Source: Bradyrhizobium sacchari (GTDB lineage Bacteria; Pseudomonadota; Alphaproteobacteria; Rhizobiales; Xanthobacteraceae). From it: a stretch of DNA of 47,089 bases. Of the stretch, positions 15,733 to 24,168 are shown one piece after another (the first letter of the stretch is position 1; every line of letters starts with the position of its first letter). The stretch is taken from NCBI RefSeq assembly GCF_002068095.1, contig NZ_LWIG01000043.1, forward strand, positions 1-47,089. The letters are read 5' to 3'. Under the pieces are notes generated by a model. The model searched no databases and was not told the DNA's origin. It was given only the letters and a program-made list of their open reading frames with translations. A program made the position numbers and the translations under genes.

Positions 15733-17469
15733 ATGACGATGTCTCGCGGACTCCTGATCTCGATCGGCCAGCACTCCGACAGGGGTCGCAAGCCCGTCAA
15801 CCAGGATTTTCACGGCGTCCTGATTCCCGAAGAGCCGCTGCTCAGCCTGAAGGGCATCGCAGCTGTTCTCGCCGACGGCATCTCCAGCAGCAGCGTGAGC
15901 CAGATCGCCAGCGAGTCGGCGGTCAAGAGCTTCCTGATGGACTATTACTGCACGTCGGAATCCTGGACGGTGAAGACCTCCGCCCGCCGCGTGCTGGAGG
16001 CGACCAATTCGTGGCTGCATGCGCAGACGCGCAAGAGCCAATATGCCTATGACCGCGACAAGGGCTATGTCTGCACTCTCAGCGCCATGGTTATCAAGGC
16101 GGCCACCGCGCACATCTTCCATGTCGGCGACTGTCGCATCTACCGCGTCGCCGGCAAGGCGCTCGAGCAGCTGACCGACGACCACCGCATCATCGTGTCG
16201 TCGGAGCAGACTTATCTTGGCCGCGCGCTCGGCATCAATCCGCAGCTCGAGATCGACTACCAGACCGTCGAGGTCCAGGCAGGCGATACTTTCCTGCTTG
16301 CAACCGACGGCGCTTACGAATTCGTCGAGCCGCGTTTCATCACGAGCGCAATCAACGAGCATGCCGCCGCGCTCGACGGCGCGGCGAAGGCGATCGTCGA
16401 GGAGGCCTATCGCCGCGGCAGCGACGACAACATCACCGTCCAGATCCTGCGCATCGATGCGGTGCCGGAGGAGGAATCCCGCGTCTTCGATCGGAGCTCG
16501 GCACTGCCGCTGCCGCCCCTGCTTGAGCCCCGGGCCATGTTCGACGGCTACCGGATCGTCCGGGAGATCCATGGCAGCAGCCGCAGCCACATCTATCTCG
16601 CCGTCGATGCGGAGACCGAGGAAACGGTTGCGCTCAAAATTCCGTCGATCGACCTGCGCGACAACCAGGCCTATCTGAAACGTTTCCTGATGGAGGAATG
16701 GATCGCGCGGCGGATCGACAGTCCGTACGTGCTCAAGCCGCGGTCGAGGCCGACCCGGCGCAACTATCTCTACGTCGCGACCGAGTTCGTGGAAGGACAG
16801 ACGCTGCGACAATGGATGCTCGACAACCCCCGTCCCGATCTGGAGACGGTGCGCAGGATCGTCGAGCAGATCGCCACCGGGCTTCGCGCCTTCCACCGCA
16901 TGGAGATGCTGCACCAGGATCTCAGGCCCGACAACGTCCTGATCGACAAGACCGGCACCGCGAAGATCATCGACTTCGGATCCGTCAGGGTCGCGGGCGT
17001 CGCCGAAGCTGCACCAGCATCGGCCGATGCGGAAATCCTCGGCACGGTCCAGTACACGGCGCCGGAGTATTTCCTCGGCGAGGGCGGATCGCCCCGGTCC
17101 GACATGTTCTCACTGGCCGCCATCTGCTACCAGATGCTCACCGGACACCTGCCCTACGGCGCCCAGCTCGCCAAGATCCGGGGACGATCGGACGCGTGGA
17201 AACTGCGATATCGCCCCGCGATCGACGCCGAGCGGGGCATTCCCGGCTGGATCGACGGCGCGCTCAGGAAGGCGCTGCATCCCGATCCCTACAAGCGCCA
17301 CGAAGACCTCTCCGAGTTCGTGTTCGAGCTCAGAAATCCCAATCCGGCCTATCTCGCCACGCGGACCACGCCCCTGCTGGAGCGCAATCCGCTGCTGTTC
17401 TGGAAGTTGACCACGGCGATCCTGGCCTGCGCGGTCATCGTGCTGCTCGCAGCGCTTCGGCTGCGATAG
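15733..17469 (+). CDS. Membrane-anchored fusion: PP2C phosphatase plus Ser/Thr protein kinase
   Basis: A 578-residue two-domain signalling protein. Residues 1-245 form a PP2C phosphatase with NQD (23-25), LADG (46-49), HVGDCRIY, LLATDGAYE and DDNITV. Residues 265-535 form a Hanks-type kinase with Lys302 (VALKIP), a catalytic loop HQDLRPDN (394-401), Asp414 in DFGS and an APE motif. The glycine-rich loop is degenerate (REIHGSSRSHIY). The C-terminus has one membrane segment (FWKLTTAILACAVIVLLAAL). The start is uncertain: ATG 15733 or 15739, both with a weak ribosome binding site. A related kinase gene (PA1782) lies in the Pseudomonas aeruginosa nitrate assimilation cluster, which supports a link to nitrate control. 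The substrate is unknown. Confidence 0.88.
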   Translation: MTMSRGLLISIGQHSDRGRKPVNQDFHGVLIPEEPLLSLKGIAAVLADGISSSSVSQIASESAVKSFLMDYYCTSESWTVKTSARRVLEATNSWLHAQTRKSQYAYDRDKGYVCTLSAMVIKAATAHIFHVGDCRIYRVAGKALEQLTDDHRIIVSSEQTYLGRALGINPQLEIDYQTVEVQAGDTFLLATDGAYEFVEPRFITSAINEHAAALDGAAKAIVEEAYRRGSDDNITVQILRIDAVPEEESRVFDRSSALPLPPLLEPRAMFDGYRIVREIHGSSRSHIYLAVDAETEETVALKIPSIDLRDNQAYLKRFLMEEWIARRIDSPYVLKPRSRPTRRNYLYVATEFVEGQTLRQWMLDNPRPDLETVRRIVEQIATGLRAFHRMEMLHQDLRPDNVLIDKTGTAKIIDFGSVRVAGVAEAAPASADAEILGTVQYTAPEYFLGEGGSPRSDMFSLAAICYQMLTGHLPYGAQLAKIRGRSDAWKLRYRPAIDAERGIPGWIDGALRKALHPDPYKRHEDLSEFVFELRNPNPAYLATRTTPLLERNPLLFWKLTTAILACAVIVLLAALRLR

Positions 17470-17474
17470 CCGAA

Positions 17475-18392
17475 TCACACCGGCTCCGCCGCCTTCGTTC
17501 CCAGCGGTTTCGGCGCCATGCCGCCGCCGGGCTTGAGGTGGAATTCGTAGGTCATCAGATGCCACTGCCCCTTCGCCTTGGTGCCGTCGGGCATCTCAGG
17601 ATCGTTGCGGGGCTCGACCTTGGCGACGAGGTCGTCCTTGACCCCGAACACCACGTCGGAATCGAGATATTTGTCGCCGTCCATGAAGACGTGGGTGATC
17701 AGCGGCTCGTAACCCTTCGCATTGACGAGGAAGTGCACATGCGCCGGCCGCATCGGGTGGCGTTTGGTCTGCATGATCATCTCGCCGACGGGGCCGTCGG
17801 TCGGGATCGGATAGCTGCATGGCAGGATGGTGCGGAAGAAGAAGCGGCCGTCGCTGTCGGTGATGAAGCGCGCCCGCGCCGAGGCGCCGACCTCGTCGTA
17901 ATTGGCCTTCTGTGAATCGTAGAAGCCGTCATCGTCGGCATGCCAGACGTCGACGGGGACGTTCGCAAGCGGCTTGCCCTTCAGATCCGTGACGCGGCTC
18001 TGCACGAACATCCGCTCGCCGGTGAGATTGTTCGGCGAGATGTCGGTGCCGTGCGCGGTCACCTTGTGCTCGCCGACATAGAACGGGCCGAGCACCGTGG
18101 TCTCCGTGGCGCCCTCGCGATCCCTGTGGTTGACGGCGTCGACCAGCATGGAGACGCCGAGCACGTCGGACAGCAGGATGAATTCCTGGCGGGTATCCGT
18201 GCACTTCTGCCCGGTACGGGTCAGGAATTCGATGGCATATTCCCACTCCTCGAAGGTCAGACCGGTCTTGCTCACGTAATCGTGCAGCGACTTCACCAAT
18301 TCCTGCAGCAGGAATTTTGCCCGCGGATTCGGCGTCTGATCGAAGCTCTTGACGACGGCTTCGGTGAGTTCGGTCTCGTTGAACTGGGTCAT
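17475..18392 (-). CDS. Intradiol ring-cleavage dioxygenase (hydroxyquinol/catechol 1,2-dioxygenase type)
   Basis: A 305-residue non-haem Fe(III) dioxygenase that opens an aromatic ring between two hydroxyls. An N-terminal helical dimerisation domain (1-100) leads into the catalytic domain. The iron ligands can be placed as Tyr158 (DGFYDSQ), Tyr194 (PCSYPIP), His218 and His220 (RPAHVHF). DGFYD and PIPTDGPVG resemble hydroxyquinol 1,2-dioxygenases more than catechol enzymes. ATG 18392 follows a GAAGG site. It is convergent with the kinase gene, only 5 bp apart, and no other aromatic-degradation gene is adjacent. Confidence 0.88.
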   Translation of the reverse strand: MTQFNETELTEAVVKSFDQTPNPRAKFLLQELVKSLHDYVSKTGLTFEEWEYAIEFLTRTGQKCTDTRQEFILLSDVLGVSMLVDAVNHRDREGATETTVLGPFYVGEHKVTAHGTDISPNNLTGERMFVQSRVTDLKGKPLANVPVDVWHADDDGFYDSQKANYDEVGASARARFITDSDGRFFFRTILPCSYPIPTDGPVGEMIMQTKRHPMRPAHVHFLVNAKGYEPLITHVFMDGDKYLDSDVVFGVKDDLVAKVEPRNDPEMPDGTKAKGQWHLMTYEFHLKPGGGMAPKPLGTKAAEPV

Positions 18393-18555
18393 GTGCGTTT
18401 GCCTTCGCGTTTTTCTCGTTGGCCCGGCCGGGCTCCCTGGAGGCGTTCCAAACCGGACACTACACCAGCCGGAGGCCCCGCGTTAAGCGCGACCGGCTTG
18501 GAATGGCGCCCCCATTTCGCTATCAACTTTCCGACAAAACGCCCCGGAGGAACTC

Positions 18556-19830
18556 ATGCTCGCCCCGACCCCTGCCTCGCCCGAATCCGTCGGCATGTCC
18601 AAGGCCGCGCTGGACCGCGTCGATGCGCATCTGAAGAAGCGGTACATCGATGCCGGCCGTTTCCCGGGCACGCAGCTCCTGGTCTATCGCCGCGGCAAGA
18701 TCGCCCACAGCTCGGTGCAGGGCCTCGCCGATGTCGAGCGCAAGGTGCCGGTCAAGGACGACACCATCTACCGCATCTATTCCATGACCAAGCCGCTCAC
18801 CAGCGTCGCCTTCATGATGCTGGTCGAGGAAGGCCTCGTCGCGATCGACGAGCCCGTCGCCAAATACATTCCGGAATGGAAGGACCTCGGCGTGTTCGTC
18901 GCCGGCACCGCGCCGGCGTTTCTGAGCCGGCCGCCATCGCGGCCGATGCTGATCGTCGACCTCTTGCGCCACACCTCAGGCCTTACCTACGGCTTCCAGC
19001 AGCGCTCCAATGTCGATGCCGCCTATCGCGCCGAGAAACTCGGCGAGGTCGAGAAGTCAGGCACGCTCCAGACCATGATCGACGGGCTGGCGAAGATCCC
19101 GCTGGAATTCTCGCCGGGCGAATCCTGGAACTACTCGGTCGCGACCGACGTGATCGGCTACCTCATAGGCAAGATCTCAGGCATGCCGTTCGAGCAGTTC
19201 CTGAAGGCACGCATTCTCGATCCGCTCGGCATGACCGACACCGATTTCCACGTGCCGGCCTCGAAGGCGCACCGCTTCGCGGCCTGCTATTCGGCAGACC
19301 CGGGCGGCGGCATGACCTTTCATGCCGGCCAGCGCCGCGAGGGGCTGACGCTCCAGGATGATCCGACGACGAGCTCGTTCCTGTCGCCGCCGTCCTTCAT
19401 CTCCGGCGGCGGCGGCTTGTGCTCGACCGCCCCCGACTATCTTACCTTCTGCCGCGCGCTGCTGAACGGCGGCGAGCTCGGCGGCGTCAGGCTGATCGGA
19501 CCGAAGACGCTGGCGCTGATGACGACCAACCACATTCCCGGCGGCCGCGCGCTGCCGGAAGTGTCGCGTTCGCTGTTCTCCGAGGCCACCTACAACGGCA
19601 TCGGCTTCGGCCTCGGCTTCGCAGTGACCATGCGCCCGGCCGAGACGCTGATCGCCGGCAGTCCCGGCGAATATAATTGGGGCGGCGCGGCCACGACCTC
19701 GTTCTGGATCGATCCGGCCGAGGAACTGATCACGATCTTCATGACGCAAGTGCTGCCGTCGAGCGCCTATCCGCTCCGCCGCGAGCTGCGCAGCATGGTC
19801 TACGCCGCCATCACCGAGAGCAATCTGTGA
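18556..19830 (+). CDS. Serine hydrolase of the class C beta-lactamase/esterase family
   Basis: A 424-residue enzyme with a penicillin-binding-protein fold. The active-site motif SMTK (Ser76, Lys79) and the YSV motif (Tyr193) are visible. A glycine-rich GEYNWGGAATTSFW lies where the third motif is expected. There is no signal peptide, so it is probably a cytoplasmic esterase of the EstB type rather than a secreted beta-lactamase. ATG 18556 has a strong GGAGGA site. It is divergent from the dioxygenase gene; a link to that pathway is possible but unproven. Confidence 0.85.
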   Translation: MLAPTPASPESVGMSKAALDRVDAHLKKRYIDAGRFPGTQLLVYRRGKIAHSSVQGLADVERKVPVKDDTIYRIYSMTKPLTSVAFMMLVEEGLVAIDEPVAKYIPEWKDLGVFVAGTAPAFLSRPPSRPMLIVDLLRHTSGLTYGFQQRSNVDAAYRAEKLGEVEKSGTLQTMIDGLAKIPLEFSPGESWNYSVATDVIGYLIGKISGMPFEQFLKARILDPLGMTDTDFHVPASKAHRFAACYSADPGGGMTFHAGQRREGLTLQDDPTTSSFLSPPSFISGGGGLCSTAPDYLTFCRALLNGGELGGVRLIGPKTLALMTTNHIPGGRALPEVSRSLFSEATYNGIGFGLGFAVTMRPAETLIAGSPGEYNWGGAATTSFWIDPAEELITIFMTQVLPSSAYPLRRELRSMVYAAITESNL

Positions 19831-19876
19831 CCCATCGAGCTGATCCCGCAGCCGGCGACCGCGGGATCACAGATGC

Positions 19877-21196
19877 TCATTTCAGCATCTCCGGCACGAT
19901 CAGGCGCGGCAGGAACAGCGACACGCTCGGCCAGACGATGAGCGCAGCCAGCACGAGCAGCATCGGGATCAGCATGATCGCCGTGTCCTTCAGCGCATAG
20001 CGCAGCCGCACGCCGGCGACCGAACAGGCGATCATCAGGCATAGACCGTAGGGCGGCGTCACCAGCCCGAAGGCCAGCGACACGATCGATATGATCGCGA
20101 ACTGGACCGGATGAAGATCGACGGACTTGGCCAGCGGCTCCAGCACGGTGCCGACGATGATGATGGCCGGAATGGCGTCGAGGAAGCAGCCCACGACCAG
20201 AAAACAGAAGCAGATGAAGAAGCCGGCCGCGACGGTGCCCATGCCCCATGACGAGACGTTGGCCAGCAATTCCTGCGGAATCCTGTAATAGGCGAGCAGC
20301 CAGCCAAATGCGCTCGCGGTGCCGACACAGAACAGCGCGACGCCGGCAAGACGTCCTGTGTCGAGCAAGGCCTTGTATAGTTCGCGCGGACCCGTCTCTC
20401 GGTAGAACAATGTCGAGAGTGCCACGGAATAGAGCACGGCAACGCAGGCGGACTCGGTCGCGGTGAACCATCCGAGCAGGATGCCGCCGACGATGATGAA
20501 TGGCGTCATCAAGGCCGGGATCGACTGCCAGATCGCGCATCGCATCTCGACCCAGGTCGCCTTCGGGTAGGTCGGGTAGCCGCGGCGCACCGCGTAGATG
20601 TGCACCGTCGCCATCTGCGCGCCCGCGATCAGCAGGCCCGGCACGATGCCGGCCAGATACATCGCCGCAATCGAGGTCGAGATCAGCCCGCCCCACACGA
20701 TCATCAGGATCGACGGCGGGATGATGACCGCCAGGACCGCCGACACCGCCGTGATGGCGATGGAAAACGAGAGATCGTAGCCCTCCTTGGTCTGCGCATC
20801 GATGAAGATTTTTGACTGGCTCGCCGCGTCGGCGGTGGAGGAGCCCGAGATGCCGGCAAAGAACACCGACAGCACGACGTTGATCTGCGCCAGGGATCCC
20901 GGCCAGTGGCCGACCATTGAGCGCGACAACGCCACCAGCCGATCGGTGATGCCGCCGATGCTCATAAGGTTTGCCGTCAGCAGGAAGAACGGCACCGCCA
21001 GCAGGATGAACGAATTGTACGCATTGAAGGTCTCCTGCGCGAGCATCATCAAGGACAGACGCGGTTCGATCAGCAGGATCGGCACGCAGGCAAGGCCGAG
21101 TGCGAACGCGACGGGAACGCGCACGATGAGCAGGCCGATGAAGACCCCGAACAGCACCATCGCAGCCTGCCCGGCAGAGAGTACATTGCCGCTCAT
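19877..21196 (-). CDS. dctM: TRAP transporter large permease (DctM)
   Basis: A 439-residue integral membrane protein with about twelve segments, the catalytic permease of a TRAP transporter driven by an ion gradient. Typical motifs are FILLAVPFFLLTANLMS, GISGSSTADAAS, IPPSILMIVWGG and GLVTPPYGLCL. Its ATG overlaps the dctQ stop (ATGA), showing translational coupling. It is the last gene of the dctP-dctQ-dctM operon. The solute, probably an organic acid, cannot be named. Confidence 0.93.
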   Translation of the reverse strand: MSGNVLSAGQAAMVLFGVFIGLLIVRVPVAFALGLACVPILLIEPRLSLMMLAQETFNAYNSFILLAVPFFLLTANLMSIGGITDRLVALSRSMVGHWPGSLAQINVVLSVFFAGISGSSTADAASQSKIFIDAQTKEGYDLSFSIAITAVSAVLAVIIPPSILMIVWGGLISTSIAAMYLAGIVPGLLIAGAQMATVHIYAVRRGYPTYPKATWVEMRCAIWQSIPALMTPFIIVGGILLGWFTATESACVAVLYSVALSTLFYRETGPRELYKALLDTGRLAGVALFCVGTASAFGWLLAYYRIPQELLANVSSWGMGTVAAGFFICFCFLVVGCFLDAIPAIIIVGTVLEPLAKSVDLHPVQFAIISIVSLAFGLVTPPYGLCLMIACSVAGVRLRYALKDTAIMLIPMLLVLAALIVWPSVSLFLPRLIVPEMLK

Positions 21197-21708
21197 CGCC
21201 GTGCCCCGACCAGGACGCGCATTTCATCGACGATCTGCTCGCCCGCAAAGACGATCCAAGTCGCGCCGGTCACGGGCCAGGCGACGTGAATCAGCCAAAG
21301 CGGCAGATCGGCCAGCTCCGACGTCCTGTTCCAGGCAAAGCGGGTGAACTCGAGGCCGGCCGACACGAACACCAGCGACAGCGCCAGCACTCCGAGGCGG
21401 GCGAGGATCCGCACTGCCGCCTCCGACCGTCGCGACAGATCCGGCCACACGTCGACCTCGAAATGCTGCGCTTCCCGCACACCAACCATGGCGCCGATCA
21501 TGATCGTCCAGACAAACAGAAAGCGCGCCATTTCCTCCGTCCAGATGTAGGACGGGATGAAGGGCGTGTAGCGCGAAATGACCTGCAGCGTCACGGGGAC
21601 GACGAGAATGCCGACACAGGCCGCAAGCAGGATTTCCAGCAGTTTGGCATAGGCCGCCGTGACGCGGCGCCACAGCGACGGCGTGGACGGGAGGGGCGTA
21701 TCAGACAT
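21193..21708 (-). CDS. dctQ: TRAP transporter small permease (DctQ)
   Basis: A 171-residue membrane protein with four hydrophobic segments and the family motif in WTEEMARFLFVWTIMIGA, followed by REAQHFEVDV. It forms the permease unit with DctM, whose start overlaps this stop by 4 bp. ATG 21708 is preceded by GGAG; an in-frame ATG at 21738 adds only ten unconserved residues. The gap to dctP is 84 bp. Confidence 0.9.
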   Translation of the reverse strand: MSDTPLPSTPSLWRRVTAAYAKLLEILLAACVGILVVPVTLQVISRYTPFIPSYIWTEEMARFLFVWTIMIGAMVGVREAQHFEVDVWPDLSRRSEAAVRILARLGVLALSLVFVSAGLEFTRFAWNRTSELADLPLWLIHVAWPVTGATWIVFAGEQIVDEMRVLVGARR

Positions 21709-21792
21709 TTGGACTCCGTGCGGCAGCTCATCCGCCACGGCCGGGCAAGAAGCGGGGCTTGCCCGGACCTGCCGTCGGCGGATGCAACGAGC

Positions 21793-22791
21793 TCAGGCGA
21801 CGTTGATCTTCTCGAAAATTCCCTCCGCGCCAATCTCCTTGGCGTAGGTGGTCATCACGGGGTCGGCGAGCTTCTTCATGGCGTCCCGCTCCTCGAAGGG
21901 AACGCGCTTGAGCTTGCCAGCCTTCTCGAGCGTGTCGAGCTTGACGACCTCTTCGCTCGACTCGAGCTGACGGCCGTAGTCGCCGGCCTCCTTGCCGGCC
22001 TTCATGATCGCGTCCTGCAAGTCCTTCGGCAATGTCTTCAGCGTCTTCACCGAGAAGCAGATCGGCCGGATCGAAACGGCGTGCTGGGTGAGGCTGAGAT
22101 GCGGGGCCACTTCGTAGAACTTCATCGCCTCGACACCCGCCGCCTCGTTCTCGCCGGCCGATATCACGCCGTTCTGGATCGCATTGTAGATTTCGTTATA
22201 GGCGATCACCGTCGGGCTCATGCCCACGGCCGCAAAGGTCTTCGACCAGATCGGCGCGCCCTGCACGCGAACCTTGAGACCCTTGAGATCGGCGAGATTC
22301 TTGAGAGGCTTGTTGGCGAAGATGTTGCGGATGCCGCCGCCGGAATAGCCGATCAGAACGACCTCGGCTTTCGCCGCGACCTCGTCGGCGATCGGCGCCA
22401 GGATATTGGCTTCGACGACCTTGTTCATGTGCTCGATGCCCTTGAACACGAAGGGCGCATCGATGAACGGAGCCGCCTTGGCGAAGGTCGACATGTGGGC
22501 TGGCGAGACGATGCCGTAATCGACCGCCTTGCCCTGCGACATGTACTCGAAATATTGCTTCTCGAGCCCGAGCGAGGAGTTCTTGTGCAGCGTGAAATTG
22601 ACGGGCTTGCCGTAATATTTCTTCACCAGCTCCTCGAACCGGATCAGTGCCCGGTTGAAGGCATGATCGTCGTTGAACTGCACCGCGCCGTTCAACGTGA
22701 TCGGCGCTTGTGCCCTGAGGATCGAGGGCATGCCAATCGTGGCCGCCGCAGTGGTCGCACCGATACCAGCGAGAAATGATCTTCGCTTCAT
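21793..22791 (-). CDS. dctP: TRAP transporter substrate-binding protein (DctP)
   Basis: A 332-residue periplasmic protein that captures the TRAP substrate. It begins with a twin-arginine-like signal (MKRRSFLAGIG) ending near ILRAQA. The mature part has the DctP features GLKVRVQGAPIWSKTFAAVG, containing the carboxylate-binding Arg, and a NEIYNAIQNGVISAGE segment. ATG 22791 follows a very strong GGGAGGGGAG site. The 282-bp stretch upstream shows no gene. Confidence 0.92.
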   Translation of the reverse strand: MKRRSFLAGIGATTAAATIGMPSILRAQAPITLNGAVQFNDDHAFNRALIRFEELVKKYYGKPVNFTLHKNSSLGLEKQYFEYMSQGKAVDYGIVSPAHMSTFAKAAPFIDAPFVFKGIEHMNKVVEANILAPIADEVAAKAEVVLIGYSGGGIRNIFANKPLKNLADLKGLKVRVQGAPIWSKTFAAVGMSPTVIAYNEIYNAIQNGVISAGENEAAGVEAMKFYEVAPHLSLTQHAVSIRPICFSVKTLKTLPKDLQDAIMKAGKEAGDYGRQLESSEEVVKLDTLEKAGKLKRVPFEERDAMKKLADPVMTTYAKEIGAEGIFEKINVA

Positions 22792-23073
22792 CGTCTCCCC
22801 TCCCTTGATGTGCCGGCCCTGTCGCCGGGCCGTGCGTGCAGCCGGTATGTGGCTCGCAAGAGCGAAGGGTATGAAAAACCCCGGCGGGACGGAAGTCATT
22901 TCGCGCGCGCTGGAGGTGCTCTTCGTCGCAGGGCTGCCCCCGCACGACCTGTTGCACTGCAACTCGCGCCCGGCCAACACGCCGCATGAGCGGCTTCGCC
23001 GCCCCGGAAGGAAACGGGAGGACGTGCGGACCCGCGCGTTGCATGCAGGATCCGCACGTCCTTCAAGACAGAC

Positions 23074-23154
23074 CTAGTGCATATGACCAATCAGATAGAT
23101 GCCGCCGCCGATCACGATGACCGCCGGCACGGCCCAGAGAATGAGTACTGGCAT
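23074..23154 (-). CDS. 26-residue single-span membrane protein
   Basis: A very short gene, reading MPVLILWAVPAVIVIGGGIY and then LIGHMH, with a TAG stop. Almost the entire product is one hydrophobic membrane segment with a glycine triplet. The ATG is preceded by GAGGAGGAC, a near-perfect ribosome binding site. It lies 10 bp after the small secreted protein gene on the same strand, so it is probably made from the same EcfG-type promoter at 23445-23470. Function unknown. Confidence 0.7.
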   Translation of the reverse strand: MPVLILWAVPAVIVIGGGIYLIGHMH

Positions 23155-23164
23155 CACGTCCTCC

Positions 23165-23398
23165 TCAATTGGATGTGCAGACCTTGACGGTCTTCATGCC
23201 GCTCTCAGCCTCGGTGCGCGACTTGTAGATCGTGCCCGACGGGCTGACGACGGTCATGGACGTGTCCGTCGGCTTCTTGTCGACGACGGTGCACTTCTTG
23301 GTCTTGACGTCCTGAACCACGTAGAACTCGTCGGCCGCGAACGCCGGCAGGGAAAACGCAGCAACCATGAGTGCTGCAGTCGCGATCTTCAGCTTCAT
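23165..23398 (-). CDS. Small secreted protein of unknown function
   Basis: A 77-residue protein with a clear Sec signal peptide (MKLKIATAALMVAAFSLPAFA, shown here only in part by its ends MKLKIA and PAFA) and a mature part of about 55 residues. The mature part contains two cysteines that may form a disulphide (KKCTVV and VKVCTSN). ATG 23398 has a strong GGAGGAGGAG site. An EcfG-type promoter lies 47 bp upstream. The family was not recognised. Confidence 0.8.
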   Translation of the reverse strand: MKLKIATAALMVAAFSLPAFAADEFYVVQDVKTKKCTVVDKKPTDTSMTVVSPSGTIYKSRTEAESGMKTVKVCTSN

Positions 23399-23444
23399 CT
23401 GGTCTCCTCCTCCAGTTGCCGGACTACGGTCCGGTCGATTCAGC

Positions 23445-23470
23445 AACGGGAAAAAATGGTATTTTGTTCC
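23445..23470 (-). promoter_or_regulatory. EcfG-type general stress promoter (minus strand)
   Basis: On the minus strand GGAAC (23466-23470) and CGTT (23445-23448) are separated by 17 bp. This is an exact match to the alphaproteobacterial EcfG pattern GGAAC-N16/17-CGTT. Transcription would begin shortly before the small secreted protein gene at 23398. Confidence 0.65.
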
Positions 23471-23479
23471 TATCCTCGG

Positions 23480-23504
23480 GGAACGTCGCGCCCGGCGGGC
23501 GGTT
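23480..23504 (+). promoter_or_regulatory. EcfG-type general stress promoter (plus strand)
   Basis: GGAAC (23480-23484), 16 bp, then GGTT (23501-23504), one base from the EcfG consensus -10 CGTT. The predicted start lies about 25 bp before the DUF1236 gene at 23537. It is back to back with the minus-strand element, 9 bp away. Confidence 0.5.
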
Positions 23505-23536
23505 GTTGCGGCGCTCATTCCTGCGAGGAGGACAAG

Positions 23537-23881
23537 ATGAAGAAGCTATTTTTGCTATCCGCAGCAGCGGTTCTGATCTCGACCGGCGCGTTCGCACAGT
23601 CGACCGTAGTGACCACGACCGGAACCGGCCACGCGGCCGCGGTTCAGATCGAGCCGGAATATCGCACCAAAATCAAATCCTACGTCACCGAGCATCGCGT
23701 CCGCCCGGTCACGACGAAGGAGAAGATCATCGTCGGCGCAACGGTGCCGAGCGACGTCGAGCTCCAGGCGGTTCCGGCCGATTGGGGCCCGTCGCTGACG
23801 AAATATCGCTACGTCTATTCAGGCGAACGCGTGATGCTGGTGGATCCGGGCACGCGGACGGTCGTGCAAGAAATCGACTGA
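23537..23881 (+). CDS. DUF1236-type periplasmic protein
   Basis: A 114-residue secreted protein with a Sec signal (MKKLFLLSAAAVLISTGAFA) cleaved before QSTVV. The mature part carries EPEYRTKIKSYVTEHRVRPV and PADWGPSLTKYRYVYS, features of DUF1236 proteins that are abundant in Bradyrhizobium. The role is unknown, perhaps envelope stress. A strong GAGGAGG site precedes ATG 23537, and an EcfG-type promoter precedes that. Confidence 0.82.
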   Translation: MKKLFLLSAAAVLISTGAFAQSTVVTTTGTGHAAAVQIEPEYRTKIKSYVTEHRVRPVTTKEKIIVGATVPSDVELQAVPADWGPSLTKYRYVYSGERVMLVDPGTRTVVQEID

Positions 23882-23897
23882 TCGCGATCTGATGGAT

Positions 23898-23926
23898 GGG
23901 CGGCGGCCTTGGAGGCGGCCGCCCTT
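23898..23926 (+). terminator. Possible terminator after DUF1236 gene
   Basis: GGGCGGC (23898-23904) pairs with GCCGCCC (23918-23924) and is followed only by TTGCTC. It starts 17 bp after the stop codon. The stem is strong but the T-run is poor. Confidence 0.4.
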
Positions 23927-24168
23927 GCTCGTTGTCCGCATGACGTCGCATCGAGAGGTGTGGATCGCCGGCCTCGACTTGGCGGCTGCCTGTCCGATAC
24001 CGCCTGCGATCAGCATGAGCTGAAGCGCAGGACGCCTCGCGCCGCGCTGCAAAATCCACCCGGCTGGTCGCCGCATGCGAAAATCGTGGCGCGATGCCGG
24101 TCCTGCCCGTATGGTTCTCGTCAAAATCATAAGCCGGCGCCGCCGCGCCGGAAGCGGGACACGCGCGC

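Noticed and set aside
14797..17469. A single 890-codon open frame that could be read as a fusion protein ending in the kinase.
   Set aside because: Its first 310 or so codons overlap the FNT gene in another frame and give low-complexity Arg-rich sequence. The FNT protein is clearly encoded in its own frame with a good ribosome binding site, so the kinase starts near 15733.
23165..23518. A longer 117-residue form of the small secreted protein.
   Set aside because: The upstream part would cross the EcfG-type promoter and bury the signal peptide; ATG 23398 has a much better ribosome binding site.
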